DNA of 64,000 nucleotides from Bordetella parapertussis (GTDB taxonomy: Bacteria; Pseudomonadota; Gammaproteobacteria; Burkholderiales; Burkholderiaceae_A), in assembly GCA_945877235.1 (NCBI GenBank), contig CAMCRF010000010.1, positions 1 to 64,000 of the forward strand, given 5' to 3'. The position numbers and the translations under genes were made by a program. Each line of letters opens with the position of its first letter. The first letter of the stretch is position 1. Below are positions 17,698 through 26,412 of this stretch, in pieces. Under the pieces are notes generated by a model. That model saw nothing but the letters and a program-made list of their open reading frames with translations. It did not search any database and was not told where the DNA came from.

Positions 17698-18906
17698 ATG
17701 CATGAGGCTGTCATCGTCTCGACCGCGCGCACGGGCATTGGCCGCGCTTACAAAGGAGCTCTCAACGATACCGAGGCGCCTGTCATGGCCGCGCATGTGA
17801 TCCGTCATGCAGTCGCCCGCGCACACCTGAAAGATGGCGAGGTTGACGATGTCATTCTGGGCGTTGCTGCCCAGCAGGGGACACAGGGTTATACCGTGGG
17901 CAGGCTCTCGAATTACCTTTCTGGCCTGGGTGAGAAGACGCCGGGGATGTCACTTGATCGCATGTGTGCCTCTGGGTTGGTGGCAATCTCGAATGCCGCG
18001 AAGGACGTCATGGTGGGCGAGCGTGATGTGGTTGTGGCTGGGGGCTTTGAGTCGATCAGCCTGGTTCAGAACCAGCACAAGAACAGCTACAAAGCCCAGT
18101 CTCAGGCAGTGCTCCAGGCCTACCCCACAGCCTATATCAGCATGATCGAAACAGCCGAGCTGGTGGCATCTCGTTATGGTGTTTCGCGCGCGGACCAGGA
18201 CGCGTATGCGCTGATGAGTCAGCAGCGAACCGCTGAGGCCCAGGCAGCTAATCGCTTTGCGGAGGAGATTGTGCCCATGCCCTGCGAGCAGTTGCAGTTT
18301 GACTCGGAGGGCAAGCCCTCAGGCCACAAGACGGTAACGCTCGACCGTGATGAGGGCAATCGGGCGGACACTACGCTCGAGAAACTTCAGTCCCTCAAAC
18401 CGGTGCTCAAAGACGGCCAATGGTCGGGGCCCGGCCAGTGCATCACGGCTGGTAATGCCTCTCAGCTATCCGATGGCGCGAGCGCCTGCGTCGTGATGTC
18501 CAGAGAGAATGCTGCTGTGCGGGGACTCGCTCCCTTAGGGATTTATAGGGGATTGGCGCTGGCGGGTTGTCCGGCAGATGAAATGGGGATAGGCCCGATC
18601 CATGCTATTCCCAAGCTTCTCCAGCGCCACGGCCTAAGCATTCAGGACATTGACCTCTGGGAGATTAACGAGGCGTTTGCCAGTCAGGTTCTGGCGGTGC
18701 AGCGAAACCTAGGAATTCCCCTAGACCGCATGAATGTAAATGGTGGTGCAATTGCCATAGGTCATCCCTTTGGAATGACCGGGTCCCGATTGGTTGGCCA
18801 TGGGCTTTTGGAGGCGCGCCGCAGGGGTGCCAAATGGCTTGTGGTGAGCATGTGTGTCGGGGGTGGAATGGGCGCAGCGGCACTGTTTGAAAGTCTTCCC
18901 GGTTGA
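17698..18906 (+). CDS. Acetyl-CoA acetyltransferase/thiolase (FadA5-like)
   Basis: A 402-residue thiolase with Cys90 ([11 protein letters not shown]), His356 ([14 protein letters not shown]) and Cys386 ([11 protein letters not shown]). All catalytic residues are intact. The length and CASGL motif fit the FadA5/acetyl-CoA acetyltransferase group used for side-chain and C/D-ring thiolysis. It is the last enzyme gene of the long operon; its stop overlaps the TTG start of the regulator gene by 4 bases. Confidence 0.9.
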   Translation: MHEAVIVSTARTGIGRAYKGALNDTEAPVMAAHVIRHAVARAHLKDGEVDDVILGVAAQQGTQGYTVGRLSNYLSGLGEKTPGMSLDRMCASGLVAISNAAKDVMVGERDVVVAGGFESISLVQNQHKNSYKAQSQAVLQAYPTAYISMIETAELVASRYGVSRADQDAYALMSQQRTAEAQAANRFAEEIVPMPCEQLQFDSEGKPSGHKTVTLDRDEGNRADTTLEKLQSLKPVLKDGQWSGPGQCITAGNASQLSDGASACVVMSRENAAVRGLAPLGIYRGLALAGCPADEMGIGPIHAIPKLLQRHGLSIQDIDLWEINEAFASQVLAVQRNLGIPLDRMNVNGGAIAIGHPFGMTGSRLVGHGLLEARRRGAKWLVVSMCVGGGMGAAALFESLPG

Positions 18907-20081
18907 GCAAAAACTGTATTGAACTCTCTCATTTCGCGGAGCTGGTGGATCGGATCTACCAGTCCGCCTATTCACCGCGCGAGTGGGTGGAGAGCCTCAA
19001 TGCGATTCGTCAAGCCTTTCGATCGACCTACGCCACGCTGATTGTCCGCCCAGTCTCGGGGCACGATCCAGGGCTTATGGTCAATGCAGGCCTTGCCGAT
19101 GGGCAAGGCGGCGGCGTGGTGCCTGCCATTGAGTACTACAGTGCGCAGAGCCCCTTCATTGGCATGACCTCTCAGAGAATTTTTACCGTGCAGGACCTCA
19201 TGTCGGAGGAGACGTGGGTTCGGTCAGATTACTACCAGACCTGGTGCGCGCCGCGGGGTGTTCACCACATCCTTGGCGTGAATCTGCAGACCCTCGACAC
19301 CGAGGGCTATCGGCTTCGGCTCACGCGGGCTCGGTCCGATGCAGCATTTTCCGACCTCGATCGCCAACTGCTCGCACTCTTGATTCCTCACCTGCAGCGG
19401 GCCTTGCACCTGCAGACCCGGCTGGATACCTCTGAGCAGGTGGCCCATGTCTATGGCAGTGCGATTGGCAGCCTGAGTGTTGGTACCGTAACCCTGGACA
19501 TCACGGGGCGGGTGCTTCAAATGAACTCGATTGCGCGTGCCCAGATCGATGCAGGCGATGCACTGAAAATCAGCAACGAGCGGCTTCATGCGCTGAACAA
19601 CCAGGACAACCGCGAATTGCAGCGCATGGTTCAGGAAGCAGCCTCTCATGCCAATGGTGTCGAAGGGCCTGTGGGGGCGGTTTCTGTGACTCGCAACTCC
19701 AGTCCTCAGGGGCTAGGCGTCATTGTTCAGCGCCTCGGCCCCACGGTGTCATGGCTCAATGGCCGCCATCAGCCCGCCATCGTCTTGTTCCTTCGCGATC
19801 CCGAAATCAAAACCCAGCCGCCCTCCAAGGTAATTCAGCAACTCTTTCATTTCACGCCTGCAGAGACCACGCTTGCCATTGAGCTGGCCAATGGGCTCTC
19901 GCTGGACGAGGCAGCGGAGTTACTGAATATTCGTCGTAACACCGCGCGAGCTCACCTCCGGTCGATCTTCTCAAAGACGGGTGTACGCAGACAGACCGAA
20001 TTGGTTCGGTTGATTCTTAACAGTGTGGTGTCACTGGGGCACCAAGGCGATCGCGAGCCTGAGCTCAGTTCGCTCTACTAG
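18903..20081 (+). CDS. teiR: LuxR-family transcriptional regulator, TeiR/TesR-like
   Basis: A 392-residue protein with a C-terminal LuxR-type helix-turn-helix at about residues 315-375 ([29 protein letters not shown] followed by [19 protein letters not shown]). The N-terminal about 300 residues look like a ligand-sensing region ([25 protein letters not shown]...). The layout and length match the testosterone-inducible regulator TeiR/TesR of Comamonas, which activates steroid genes. No ATG lies near the N-terminus; TTG at 18903 is the best start, with a GTG 14 codons further in as alternative. No clear ribosome site, so expression probably depends on coupling to the thiolase. Confidence 0.85.
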   Translation: MSKNCIELSHFAELVDRIYQSAYSPREWVESLNAIRQAFRSTYATLIVRPVSGHDPGLMVNAGLADGQGGGVVPAIEYYSAQSPFIGMTSQRIFTVQDLMSEETWVRSDYYQTWCAPRGVHHILGVNLQTLDTEGYRLRLTRARSDAAFSDLDRQLLALLIPHLQRALHLQTRLDTSEQVAHVYGSAIGSLSVGTVTLDITGRVLQMNSIARAQIDAGDALKISNERLHALNNQDNRELQRMVQEAASHANGVEGPVGAVSVTRNSSPQGLGVIVQRLGPTVSWLNGRHQPAIVLFLRDPEIKTQPPSKVIQQLFHFTPAETTLAIELANGLSLDEAAELLNIRRNTARAHLRSIFSKTGVRRQTELVRLILNSVVSLGHQGDREPELSSLY

Positions 20082-21395
20082 TTACCCGCCGCTCACCTCG
20101 TCGCGGTAGGGGCGAATGGCAAGCGCATACACCCAGGCGGCCAGCGGAGCGGTTGCCACAATAATGCCCATGGCGTAGCGCAGGGACTCCTGCCCGTATG
20201 CGGGTTCAAGCAGATCGCTGATGGCTCCCACAATGATTGGCCCCACGCCCATGCCTGCCAGGGTAAACAGCAGAAGGAAAACCGCGTTGGCCAGCGAGCG
20301 CCGGTGCGGCACGCAAACGGTGCTTACTGCTGCCATGCTGGGGGCAATCCACCAGGTGGTGAAAAAGCCATGCAACATGCCAAAGAGCGCCGCGGTAGGG
20401 ACGGGGATCGTACCCAGATGGCCGACCAGTCCTTGCGGCCACAGGAAGTAGGCGAGGCCCGCAGGGGTTGCCAGCAACAGGCCAACAATGGGTACACCCA
20501 CTTGCCAACCAGGATTGCGTGCGGCCATGGTGTCGGTGAGCCATCCCGAGAAGATCGCGCCGGCAAAGGCGCCGCCCACAGAGATCAATCCGAGCAACAG
20601 GCCCGCATCTTTCACGCTTAGCCCGTGTGAACGCATCAGGAAGCTGGGGCCCCAAATGCCAACGGAATACGCTTGAACTGCTGCGATGGCTGCGCCTATG
20701 CAAATGAACAAGTAAGCACGCTGTTTGAACAGAAACCGCAGACTCTCCTTGAGTGCTTCTGCAGTAACGGCCGCGGTCTCAGCGGCACTGTGTTGAGGGT
20801 CATAGCGCCCCCGGGGAGGCTCTTTGAGCGTGAGCAACATGAGAATGCCGAGTGCGATTCCAGGTGCACCCACCACCAGAAACGCGGCTCTCCAGCCGTA
20901 GTGGTACGCCATATAACCTCCGACGCCCATACCCACCAACAGGCCAATGTGCGCACCAAGTGAGTAAATGCCCATGGCGAGTGAGCGGCGACGCTGGGGG
21001 TAGGAGTCTGCGATCAGCGAGAGCGAGGTTGGTGCCGATCCGGCTTCGGCCACTGCAACGCCCACCCGCGCGAGTGCGAGCTGAACGAAGCTGCCCGCGA
21101 GTCCGCAGAGCATCGTCATTCCACTCCAGGAAATGACATAGATCCCCATGAGACGAACTCGGTTGGTGCGGTCTGCCAAGCGCCCCATGAAGACGCCAAT
21201 GAAGGCATAGAAGAGCGCGAACAAGAGCCCGGTAACGAGGCCCATTAAGGTGTCACTGACACCGAACTCTTGCTTGATGGGTTCGATGAGGACGTTGATG
21301 ATGTTGCGGTCCACATAGTTCGCAACATAGCCCAGGACCAATAAAAACAGGGTGTAGTGAGAGTGTCGTGGAATTCGATCTTGCTCGGCTTGCAT
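20082..21395 (-). CDS. MFS transporter (Spns/spinster-like)
   Basis: A 437-residue carrier with about 12 membrane segments. The N-terminal NYVDRNIINVLIEPIKQEFGVSD and GRLADRTNRVRL loop are typical of spinster-like MFS members. The ATG at 21395 is preferred because AGGGGA lies just upstream of it; a start at 21431 would sit in the operator region and lacks a ribosome site. Convergent with the regulator gene with no gap between the two stops. Divergent from kshB with operator site B between. Role in steroid or bile acid uptake is inferred from context. Confidence 0.86.
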   Translation of the reverse strand: MQAEQDRIPRHSHYTLFLLVLGYVANYVDRNIINVLIEPIKQEFGVSDTLMGLVTGLLFALFYAFIGVFMGRLADRTNRVRLMGIYVISWSGMTMLCGLAGSFVQLALARVGVAVAEAGSAPTSLSLIADSYPQRRRSLAMGIYSLGAHIGLLVGMGVGGYMAYHYGWRAAFLVVGAPGIALGILMLLTLKEPPRGRYDPQHSAAETAAVTAEALKESLRFLFKQRAYLFICIGAAIAAVQAYSVGIWGPSFLMRSHGLSVKDAGLLLGLISVGGAFAGAIFSGWLTDTMAARNPGWQVGVPIVGLLLATPAGLAYFLWPQGLVGHLGTIPVPTAALFGMLHGFFTTWWIAPSMAAVSTVCVPHRRSLANAVFLLLFTLAGMGVGPIIVGAISDLLEPAYGQESLRYAMGIIVATAPLAAWVYALAIRPYRDEVSGG

Positions 21396-21442
21396 GGCGT
21401 CCCCTGTTACGTTGTTGCAGGTTGAGCGCATCGTCCCTGATG

Positions 21443-21466
21443 CTCATCGTCCATTTAGACGACGAG
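21443..21466. promoter_or_regulatory. Putative operator dyad, site B (CTCATCGTC-N6-GACGACGAG)
   Basis: Nine-base arms with one mismatch around a 6-base spacer, between the MFS and kshB starts. Both arms are identical to those of site D at 28278 although the spacers differ. An extra half-site CATCGTC lies at 21429-21435, so a second dimer or a higher-order complex could bind here. Confidence 0.72.
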
Positions 21467-21502
21467 AATCTCTCAGTCCAGACCAATCATGAGCGCCTGA
21501 TC

Positions 21503-22540
21503 ATGGCGCCCGACTACCACCCCCTTGTCGTTGATCGGGTTATCCCCGAGACCCCCGACGCCAGCACACTGGCACTCCAAATACCCGCCTCACTGCAACC
21601 TCTTTTTCAGTTCGAGCCTGGTCAGTTCCTAACCCTTCGGATACCGCGTGAGGACCGCTTCTCCCCTCGCTGCTACTCGATTTCCAGTGGCAGCCCGACT
21701 TGCATCTCTGTAACGGTCAAACGCGTGCGTGGCGGTTTTGGGTCGAACTGGCTCCTCGATCACCTCAAGCCAGGTGACACGATCGGTGTTCGTCCGCCCT
21801 CTGGTCGGTTCACACTTCGCCCCTCTGTTGCGCCGCTCGTATTTTTTGCAGCAGGCAGTGGCATTACGCCAATGATGTCCATGCTTCATCACGCAGCAGC
21901 TACGGGATCGACTCGCCTCATGGCAATGTTTTATGCGAACCAGTCTGCAGAACAGGCCATCTTTGGTGAGACGTTGAGGGTATTATCGGAGGGATCGACA
22001 CCCGCATTTCAGCTCTGTGAGTGGCTCGATGACGTCAGTGGTTATGCCACGGCCGAGGACATCCGCGGGTTCGCAACACGGTGGAGCGCTGCACAGTTCA
22101 TGGTGTGCGGGCCAGAGCCCTTCATGCATCTTGTGATTCATACCCTCGAGGAGATGGGCGTACAGCCCGATCAGATCCAAACGGAGAAGTTTCAATCCCT
22201 CGCGGACGAACCTTTGGAACCCTCGATTGCGATGAGAGGGGCTGCCGATCAGACCGCGGGCTTTGCCGCGCTACTCGAGGTGAGCGTCTCGGGCGAGACC
22301 CACACCGTTCCTGTGCACACGGGGGAGACGCTTCTGGCCGCCATGGAGCGAGAGGGCCTTGCCATCCCCTATTCATGTCGAGAGGGCAGTTGTGGGAGTT
22401 GCATGGGCAAGTTGCTAGAGGGCACGGTAGAGATGGACGTTACGGACGCATTGAGCCCGAGGGAGCTTGAGCGGGGCTATGTGCTGACGTGTCAGGCGAG
22501 GCCGACCGCGGCTGTCCTGAGGCTTGATATCGATGCCTAA
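21503..22540 (+). CDS. kshB: Ferredoxin-NADP reductase-type oxygenase reductase, KshB-like
   Basis: A 345-residue electron-transfer protein. Flavin-binding RCYSISSGS (56-64), NAD-binding AGSGITPMMSM (117-127), and a C-terminal plant-type [2Fe-2S] domain with Cys292, Cys297, Cys300 and Cys330. This FNR plus C-terminal ferredoxin layout is that of KshB, the reductase of 3-ketosteroid 9alpha-hydroxylase. The oxygenase KshA is not in the window, so the pairing is inferred. The ATG at 21503 is chosen because homologous N-termini begin here; the frame extends upstream through the operator. It overlaps the ligase gene by 8 bases. Confidence 0.85.
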   Translation: MAPDYHPLVVDRVIPETPDASTLALQIPASLQPLFQFEPGQFLTLRIPREDRFSPRCYSISSGSPTCISVTVKRVRGGFGSNWLLDHLKPGDTIGVRPPSGRFTLRPSVAPLVFFAAGSGITPMMSMLHHAAATGSTRLMAMFYANQSAEQAIFGETLRVLSEGSTPAFQLCEWLDDVSGYATAEDIRGFATRWSAAQFMVCGPEPFMHLVIHTLEEMGVQPDQIQTEKFQSLADEPLEPSIAMRGAADQTAGFAALLEVSVSGETHTVPVHTGETLLAAMEREGLAIPYSCREGSCGSCMGKLLEGTVEMDVTDALSPRELERGYVLTCQARPTAAVLRLDIDA

Positions 22541-24077
22541 TTTGCCCAGCAGCAGTGTTCAGGCGCTGACTACCGCAGCGGCGCGTTGGCCAGACCGTGC
22601 TGCAGTGGTCGATCAGGGTCTTACCCTGAGCTTTCACGACTTGTCTGAGCGGGTCGCAGGTTTGCGGACTGCACTCACGCAAGCAGGGCTTCGACCCGGT
22701 ATGGTCGTCGCGCTATGTGGTCCGAACAGCTGGCAGTGGATTGTCCAGGCATTGGCCGTTCAGTCGCTTGGCTGTGTCTTGCTGCCTTTGAGCACAAGAT
22801 TGCGGCAGGCAGAACTGCAGGACATGCTCCAGCGCAGCCGTGCGTCCGCGGTCATTACTGTCAGTCGGTTCCTCGATTTCGATTACCACGCTCTCTTTAC
22901 TCACCTGCAGGCCGCGCTTGATTTTCGGCTCTGGGCCTGGGATTGGCCAGGGGGGGAGCAGATCCTGATGGCCACTCCCGAGCGTTGGCCTTCTGGCTTC
23001 TCTGAGCATGCACTCGAGCACGCAATTGCGGATCTCATGTTCACATCCGGCACAACGGGTAGGCCCAAGGGCGTGCTCTCGAGTCAGTCGCAGAACGCAC
23101 GAGCGTTTGGTGCCTGGACCCAGGTGGTTGGGCTCTGTGAACAGGACCGCTACCTGGTTGTGAACCCCTTTTTTCATGCCTTCGGGTACAAGGCGGGCTG
23201 GCTGTCTGCCCTGATTCGGGGCGCCTGCATCTACCCCATGGCAGTGTTTGATGCACGCGCTGCATTGGCCACGATTGAGCGAGAGCGCATCAGCTTTCTG
23301 CCTGGACCTCCAACGCTCTTCCACGCGCTGCTGGATCACCCCGATCGAGCGCAATTCGATCTTCGGAGCTTGCGGGTCGCAGTGACGGGCGCCGCGACCA
23401 TTCCGCCCAGCCTAATTAGACGCATGCGTGAGGAATTGCACTTTCAAACCGTGACCACCGCCTACGGACTGACGGAGTGCAGCGGTGTGGCAACGGTTTG
23501 TGACCCGCAGGCATCGGACGAGAAGATATCGACCACCAGCGGGCGTGCACTTCCTGGAGTAGAGGTGGAGTGCCACCGACCGGACGGATCAACCTGTGCT
23601 CCCGATGAAGTCGGTGAGATTGTCATTCGCGGTTTTAATGTGATGCAAGGTTACTTTGAAGATGCCGCGGCCACGCGTGAAGCTATTGACGCTGAGGGCT
23701 GGCTGCACACGGGCGATGTTGGATCCATCGATGCACAGGGGTACCTCAAGATCACCGACCGCCTCAAAGACATGTACATCAGCGGTGGATTCAACTGCTA
23801 CCCCGCCGAGATCGAGCGACTCATGCACAGCCATCCGTTGGTCTCCCAGGTTGCAGTGATCGGTGCGCCCGATCCTCGACTTGGTGAACTCGGGGTGGCG
23901 TTTGTTGTGAGGAAACCAGATGCAGTGCTCACAGCGTCCGAATTTCAGGACTGGTGCAAAACGGTGATGTCGAACTACAAGGTACCCCGCAGGGTGGTGT
24001 TCGTCGAGCAGCTTCCGCTCAATGCGGCAGGGAAGGTTCAGAAGGCTGAGCTTCGGGCCCAGCTTGCGGACGCGTAG
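22533..24077 (+). CDS. fadD3: Acyl-CoA synthetase, FadD3-like (HIP-CoA ligase candidate)
   Basis: A 514-residue adenylate-forming enzyme: P-loop FTSGTTGRPKG (about 170), VNPFFHAFGYKAGW, TTAYGLTECSG, then WLHTGDVGSIDAQGYLKITDRLKD and the catalytic-lysine region LNAAGKVQKAEL near the C-terminus. The PFFH-FGYKAG block resembles FadD3, which activates the C/D-ring propanoate HIP to HIP-CoA, the entry to the operon at 7687-18906. A TTG at 22524 is possible, but the ATG has better spacing from GAGG. Coupled to kshB. Confidence 0.83.
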   Translation: MPNLPSSSVQALTTAAARWPDRAAVVDQGLTLSFHDLSERVAGLRTALTQAGLRPGMVVALCGPNSWQWIVQALAVQSLGCVLLPLSTRLRQAELQDMLQRSRASAVITVSRFLDFDYHALFTHLQAALDFRLWAWDWPGGEQILMATPERWPSGFSEHALEHAIADLMFTSGTTGRPKGVLSSQSQNARAFGAWTQVVGLCEQDRYLVVNPFFHAFGYKAGWLSALIRGACIYPMAVFDARAALATIERERISFLPGPPTLFHALLDHPDRAQFDLRSLRVAVTGAATIPPSLIRRMREELHFQTVTTAYGLTECSGVATVCDPQASDEKISTTSGRALPGVEVECHRPDGSTCAPDEVGEIVIRGFNVMQGYFEDAAATREAIDAEGWLHTGDVGSIDAQGYLKITDRLKDMYISGGFNCYPAEIERLMHSHPLVSQVAVIGAPDPRLGELGVAFVVRKPDAVLTASEFQDWCKTVMSNYKVPRRVVFVEQLPLNAAGKVQKAELRAQLADA

Positions 24078-24094
24078 TCCCTAAGGACGATGAC
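24071..24094. promoter_or_regulatory. Putative operator dyad, site C (partial left arm)
   Basis: Reads CGCGTAGTC-CCTAAG-GACGATGAC: the right arm matches 8 of 9 consensus bases, the left 6 of 9, and the GTC-N6-GAC core is kept. It straddles the end of fadD3 and lies 60 bases upstream of the SDR at 24155, in a 77-base gap, suggesting a separate promoter there. Confidence 0.5.
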
Positions 24095-24154
24095 CAGACC
24101 CCAAGCCACGGCGACAACATCACCCTATTCAAAACAGTTCACGAGGAGAGAGCA

Positions 24155-24979
24155 ATGCGGTTTTCAGGAAAGCTGGCACTGGTTACCGGGGCGGGGCAAG
24201 GCATGGGTCAGGCCATTGCTATGCGACTGGCGCGCGAGGGTGCGACTGTGGTTGCAGCGGACATTCGTGGGGATGCTGCACAGGCCACCATTACTCAGTG
24301 TGAGGGCTCTGGCCACTGGGGTGTGGCACTCGACGTATCGAAGAGTGACGCCGTGCAAGCGCTCTTTGCCCAGATTGAGCAGCGCTTCCATGGCATTCAC
24401 ATTCTGGTGAACAACGCAGGCATTGGATCCGCGCCGAATGATGGCTTTCCGAAGCTGCTCGAGCGGCTCGGACAGCGTGGTGCGCAATTGGCTAAGGGAG
24501 AGACCCCGACAGTTTTCCCCGATCTTATTGTGGACATGGAGGATGAGGGCTGGCATGGCGTGATGGGGGTCAATCTTCACGGAGCCTTCTATTGCCTCAG
24601 GGAGTCGGTACGACTCATGATCAAGGCAGGTATTCAGGGTTCGCTGATCAATATCTCGAGCACATCGGCAATGTCCGGTGAGGGCGGCCTTCATTACGTA
24701 ACCTCAAAGGCGGCGCTGCACGGCCTCACTCGGGCGTTGGCCCGAGAACTGGGGCCTCGTGGAATTCGAATTAACAATGTGGTGCCAGGCCCCACCAACA
24801 CGCCCATGATGCAGTCGGTGGGTGAAGACTGGATTCGCTCTATGGTTGCGGCCATTCCCTTGGGGCGCATGGCTGAGCCCGATGACATTGCCCGTGTGGT
24901 TGCATTTCTCGCGAGTGAGGATGCAGCGATGGTGACGGGCCAGGATGTAGTCGCCAATGGCGGTTCTTACTTCAAGTAA
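24155..24979 (+). CDS. SDR with internal insertion
   Basis: A 274-residue SDR: TGAGQGMG (11-18), NNAG (86-89), Ser168/169, Tyr181 and Lys185 (YVTSK). Residues about 92-125 form an insertion rich in Leu, Arg and Gly not found in minimal SDRs, as in the mycofactocin-type or longer FabG-like subfamilies; whether it marks an unusual cofactor is not clear. Strong site AGGAGAG upstream of the ATG. First gene of a four-gene unit (SDR, SDR, SnoaL-like, Old Yellow Enzyme) under operator site C; probably a hydroxysteroid dehydrogenase. Confidence 0.86.
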   Translation: MRFSGKLALVTGAGQGMGQAIAMRLAREGATVVAADIRGDAAQATITQCEGSGHWGVALDVSKSDAVQALFAQIEQRFHGIHILVNNAGIGSAPNDGFPKLLERLGQRGAQLAKGETPTVFPDLIVDMEDEGWHGVMGVNLHGAFYCLRESVRLMIKAGIQGSLINISSTSAMSGEGGLHYVTSKAALHGLTRALARELGPRGIRINNVVPGPTNTPMMQSVGEDWIRSMVAAIPLGRMAEPDDIARVVAFLASEDAAMVTGQDVVANGGSYFK

Positions 24980-24990
24980 GCGGAGGATTT

Positions 24991-25767
24991 ATGAGTGCAT
25001 CACATCAAAAGCAGATTGCCCTGGTCACTGGTGGCGGCAGCGGAATCGGTGAGGCGACAGCCAGGCTGCTGGCCTCTCGGGGAGCCACCGTCATCGTTTG
25101 TGGTCGACGCGCAGAGCCACTTGAATCGGTGGCAGCGTCTATTCGTGCGGACGGTGGTCAGGCTGAGACACTGGTACTTGATGTATCGGATGAGGCCCAA
25201 GTGACCCAGGGTATTCAGGGCATCGTGAGCCGTCACGGCCAGATTGATCTTGTCGTCAATAACGCCATGGCCTACAGCTGGGGGGCCATTGAGGAGACGA
25301 CAACAGAGGCTTGGCGATCAAACTTTCTAACCACGGTCGATGGGACCTTCTGGGCCTGCCGTGAGGCGGGCAAGCACATGAAGGCTCGCGGTACGGGTGC
25401 GATTGTGAACGTCTCGTCGATCTGCGGAATTTTTGGCATGCCCTGGATGGCGGGTTACTCGGCGGCGAAGGCTGCCGTATTGAACTTCACCAAGGCCGTT
25501 GCCTCTGAGTGGGGGCCAGCGGGCATTCGGTGTAATGCGGTGATCCCAGGCGTAGTAGACACCCCCGCAACGGCAGGCATGCTGTCCGACGAAAAATCCC
25601 GCAGAAACACGGAAAAGCTCATTCCACTGCGGCGCGTGGCCAAGGCACATGAGGTGGCAACCCTCATTGCATTTCTCGGCTCGGACGAGGCGTCTTACAT
25701 CACCGGTGCCTGTATTCCCGTTGACGGCGGACGGTCGGCCGAGCTCTACACGGTGCTAGAGGGGTGA
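24991..25767 (+). CDS. SDR (hydroxysteroid dehydrogenase candidate)
   Basis: A 258-residue SDR: TGGGSGIG (13-20), NNAM in place of NNAG (90-93), Ser142/143, Tyr156 and Lys160 (YSAAK), and the ITGACIPVDGG ending. GGAGG ribosome site 5 bases upstream. It follows the previous SDR by 11 bases and its stop overlaps the GTG of the SnoaL-like gene, so the three are coupled. Two different SDRs beside a putative dehydratase could oxidise two hydroxyl positions of the same steroid; this is inference. Confidence 0.86.
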   Translation: MSASHQKQIALVTGGGSGIGEATARLLASRGATVIVCGRRAEPLESVAASIRADGGQAETLVLDVSDEAQVTQGIQGIVSRHGQIDLVVNNAMAYSWGAIEETTTEAWRSNFLTTVDGTFWACREAGKHMKARGTGAIVNVSSICGIFGMPWMAGYSAAKAAVLNFTKAVASEWGPAGIRCNAVIPGVVDTPATAGMLSDEKSRRNTEKLIPLRRVAKAHEVATLIAFLGSDEASYITGACIPVDGGRSAELYTVLEG

Positions 25768-26402
25768 GCGCGATGGATGCTCTGCTCGCTCGCGTGGATC
25801 GTCTCGAGTCAACGGAGGCCATTCGACAGCTAGTGGGGCGATATAGTCTGTCGCTCGACATGCGAGACCTCGATGCGCATGTGAATTTGTTTGCGCCCGA
25901 TATTCGTGTGGGTCGCGAGAAGACGGGGCGTGCCCATTTGAAGGTCTGGGTGGACGACACGCTTCGTCACCAGTTCACTGGCACGTCACACCATGTTGGC
26001 CAGCACATCATCGAGTTTGAGGACGCCGATCATGCACTGGGCGTGGTCTATTCGAAGAACGAGCATGAGTGTGGCGGTGAGTGGGTGATCATGCAAATGC
26101 TCTATTGGGATCAGTACGAACGAATGGACGGGCAGTGGTTCTTTCGTCGGCGACTCCCGTGTTACTGGTATGCGACAGACCTCAATCGTCCCCCAGTGGG
26201 TGAGCTCAAAATGAGGTGGCCGGGGCGCGCACCCTATGCAGGAACCTTCCACGACCTTTTCCCATCATGGAAGTCCTTCTGGTCAGGACCTGCCCTCTCC
26301 TCTCTGCCAGACCTTCCAGAGGTGGCCGCCCCCGCTCCCATCGATGGCTTTCTCCAGACCATGCGTGCTGGAGCCCCCGACCCCAAGATCCGCGTTCGCT
26401 AG
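25764..26402 (+). CDS. SnoaL/NTF2-like protein, candidate hydroxysteroid dehydratase (BaiE/Hsh2-like)
   Basis: A 212-residue protein whose first about 140 residues fit the SnoaL_4 cone fold (TEAIRQLVGRYSLSLDMRDLDAHVNLFAPDI). Compared by eye with BaiE, the bile acid 7alpha-dehydratase, Tyr27, Asp32 and His77 fall where BaiE has catalytic Tyr30, Asp35 and His83; BaiE Asp106 corresponds to about Asn99/Glu100. A C-terminal extension of about 50 residues is extra. The related Hsh2 of Sphingobium removes the 7-hydroxyl of bile acid intermediates. GTG start with a 4-base overlap; ATG at 25773 is an alternative. Isomerase or unrelated function remains possible. Confidence 0.72.
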   Translation: MSAMDALLARVDRLESTEAIRQLVGRYSLSLDMRDLDAHVNLFAPDIRVGREKTGRAHLKVWVDDTLRHQFTGTSHHVGQHIIEFEDADHALGVVYSKNEHECGGEWVIMQMLYWDQYERMDGQWFFRRRLPCYWYATDLNRPPVGELKMRWPGRAPYAGTFHDLFPSWKSFWSGPALSSLPDLPEVAAPAPIDGFLQTMRAGAPDPKIRVR

Positions 26403-26412
26403 AGGTGCTTAC

